NCBI GenBank assembly: GCA_026400425.1
Contig: JAPLPC010000245.1
Coordinates: 1 to 8,047, forward strand
Length of the DNA stretch: 8,047 nt
From: Hyphomicrobiales bacterium
GTDB taxonomy: Bacteria > Pseudomonadota > Alphaproteobacteria > Rhizobiales > Xanthobacteraceae
Reading direction: 5' to 3'
Positions 6,910 to 8,047 of this stretch are shown piece by piece (positions within the stretch are counted from its first letter, which is position 1; every line of letters starts with the position of its first letter). Made by a program: the position numbers and the translations under genes. The notes below the pieces were generated by a model, which made no database searches, had not been told where the DNA came from, and saw only the letters and a program-made list of their open reading frames with translations.

Positions 6910-8047
6910 CTATTCTGCCGGACTGATCTGTGCGGGCAAGACCCTGCGATCGATCAGCGCCGTCAGAGTCATGGCGAGTCCGATCAGTGCGACGACGGCG
7001 GCGAGCAACGGCAGTTGTCCATAATGGACACCGAAATTGAGAGCGGCGCCGCCGATCCAGGCGCCCATGGCATTGCCGAGATTGAACGCGCCTTGATTCA
7101 GCGTCGAGGCGAGATTGGGCGCGTCGGTGGCGGCATCGACGACCCAGATCTGCAACGGCGACACCAGCGCAAACGCGATGCCACCCCACAGGATCAGCAA
7201 CGCGATCGTGGGGACTACCATTGTCGCAACCAACGACAGCGCACCGAGCACCAGTGCAACACCGATAAAGGCGCCGATGATCGTTGTCAGAAGGTTGCGG
7301 TCGGCAAGGCGCCCGCCGACCAGATTGCCGATGGTCAGGCCGACGCCGATGGCGAGCAAAGCGCCGGTGACGCCGTGCGGCGTCAAACCGGTGACGTCTT
7401 CGAGCAGCGGCGTAATGTAGGTGAACAGGGAGAACATGCTGACCGCGGCCGTAGTGGAGATCAGCATCGGCAGCAACACCGGCCAGCGGCCCAGCGTGCG
7501 GAATTCGCGCCCGAGGCCGCCGCGGTTGCCCGGCATGCCCGAGGGCACATAGCGCAGAATGGCGATGAAGGCGACGATGCCAATGACGACCCCGGCCCAG
7601 AACGCCATGCGCCACCCCGCGGCCTGGCCGCGCGCGGTGCCGAACGGAACGCCGAGCACGTTGGCCAGCGTCAGGCCGGCGAACATCAGCGAGATCGCCT
7701 GCGCCCGCTGTTCGCGCGGAACGAGATTGCTGGCGACCACGGCGCCGATGCCGAAGAAGGCCCCATGGGCAAATGCGGTGACGACACGCGCGACCATCAG
7801 CAGATTGTAGTCGGGCGCGACGGCGCAACCGACATTGCCGATCGTGAACAGCGCCATCAACGACAGGAGCGCGGCTTTGCGGGGCATGCCCGCGGTTGCC
7901 ATCGCCACGATCGGCGCGCCCACCACGACCCCCAGCGCATAGCCGGAGACGAGGTAACCGGCCTGAGGAATCGTCACCGACAGACTGCGCGCGACATCGG
8001 GCAACAGGCCCATGATGACGAATTCAGTGGTGCCGATGCCGAAGAAG
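6910..8047 (-). CDS. AraJ/YdhP-like MFS transporter, 5' end outside window
   Basis: Inner-membrane MFS exporter of the DHA1 class; 378 residues are visible and only the first part of helix 1 is missing. The open frame runs to the window edge, beginning FFGIGTTEFVIMGLLPD, the helix 1 signature of the AraJ/YdhP/SotB group, so the Met at 8013 is internal and not the start. Other group features are GYALGVVVGAPI, AHGAFFGIGAVVAS and LTLANVLGVPFGT. The visible part covers nearly all of the expected 12 helices, and the stop is at 6910. Relatives export sugars or drugs; some are named arabinose efflux proteins without proven substrate. It is the first visible gene of the presumed minus-strand operon with the Bcr/CflA exporter and the dehydrogenase, so its promoter lies outside the window. 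Family assignment is firm, substrate unknown. Confidence 0.9.
   Translation of the reverse strand, partial: FFGIGTTEFVIMGLLPDVARSLSVTIPQAGYLVSGYALGVVVGAPIVAMATAGMPRKAALLSLMALFTIGNVGCAVAPDYNLLMVARVVTAFAHGAFFGIGAVVASNLVPREQRAQAISLMFAGLTLANVLGVPFGTARGQAAGWRMAFWAGVVIGIVAFIAILRYVPSGMPGNRGGLGREFRTLGRWPVLLPMLISTTAAVSMFSLFTYITPLLEDVTGLTPHGVTGALLAIGVGLTIGNLVGGRLADRNLLTTIIGAFIGVALVLGALSLVATMVVPTIALLILWGGIAFALVSPLQIWVVDAATDAPNLASTLNQGAFNLGNAMGAWIGGAALNFGVHYGQLPLLAAVVALIGLAMTLTALIDRRVLPAQISPAE

Overview
The window looks like chromosomal DNA of a GC-rich alphaproteobacterium, most likely in the Bradyrhizobium / Rhodopseudomonas / Afipia group. The grounds are the strongly GC-biased codon use, the style of the proteins (a DbpA-type DEAD-box helicase with a long basic tail, a DUF2161 protein, a short MgtC protein) and a dispersed palindromic repeat at 4877-4978. 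I recognise that repeat from memory as typical of Bradyrhizobiaceae genomes; no search was run.

Layout. 1-153: leader with two dyad-symmetric sites. 154-789 (+): GNAT acetyltransferase, closed by a very clean bidirectional terminator at 824-853. 879-1178 (-): a 99-residue conserved-looking hypothetical protein that converges on the same terminator. 1330-2019 (-): DUF2161 protein with a PD-(D/E)XK nuclease-like core. 2138-2617 (+): MgtC/SapB-family membrane protein, divergent from the DUF2161 gene. 2618-2832: non-coding leader with several potential hairpins. 2833-4863 (+): DEAD-box RNA helicase. 4877-4978: palindromic repeat. 4882-5619 (-): short-chain dehydrogenase whose 3' end lies inside the repeat. 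5635-6849 (-): Bcr/CflA-type drug exporter. 6910-8047 (-): AraJ/YdhP-like MFS exporter, cut by the window edge. The last three genes share a strand with gaps of 60 and 15 bases and are probably one transcript read right to left.

How the genes relate. Most are ordinary housekeeping or accessory genes. The AraJ-like exporter, the Bcr/CflA exporter and the dehydrogenase form a plausible efflux/detoxification operon. The GNAT and hypothetical genes converge on one terminator, and each has upstream a dyad with the same 9-base core (TGCGATGCA), so they may answer to the same regulator.

The most interesting feature is the repeat. It has imperfect terminal inverted repeats and three internal hairpins, begins exactly where the dehydrogenase family sequence stops matching, encodes the last 31 residues and the stop codon of that protein, and lies 13 bases from the convergent helicase stop. 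It appears to have replaced the protein's normal C-terminus and may now serve as the terminator for both genes. I found no new defence, CRISPR or other large novel system.
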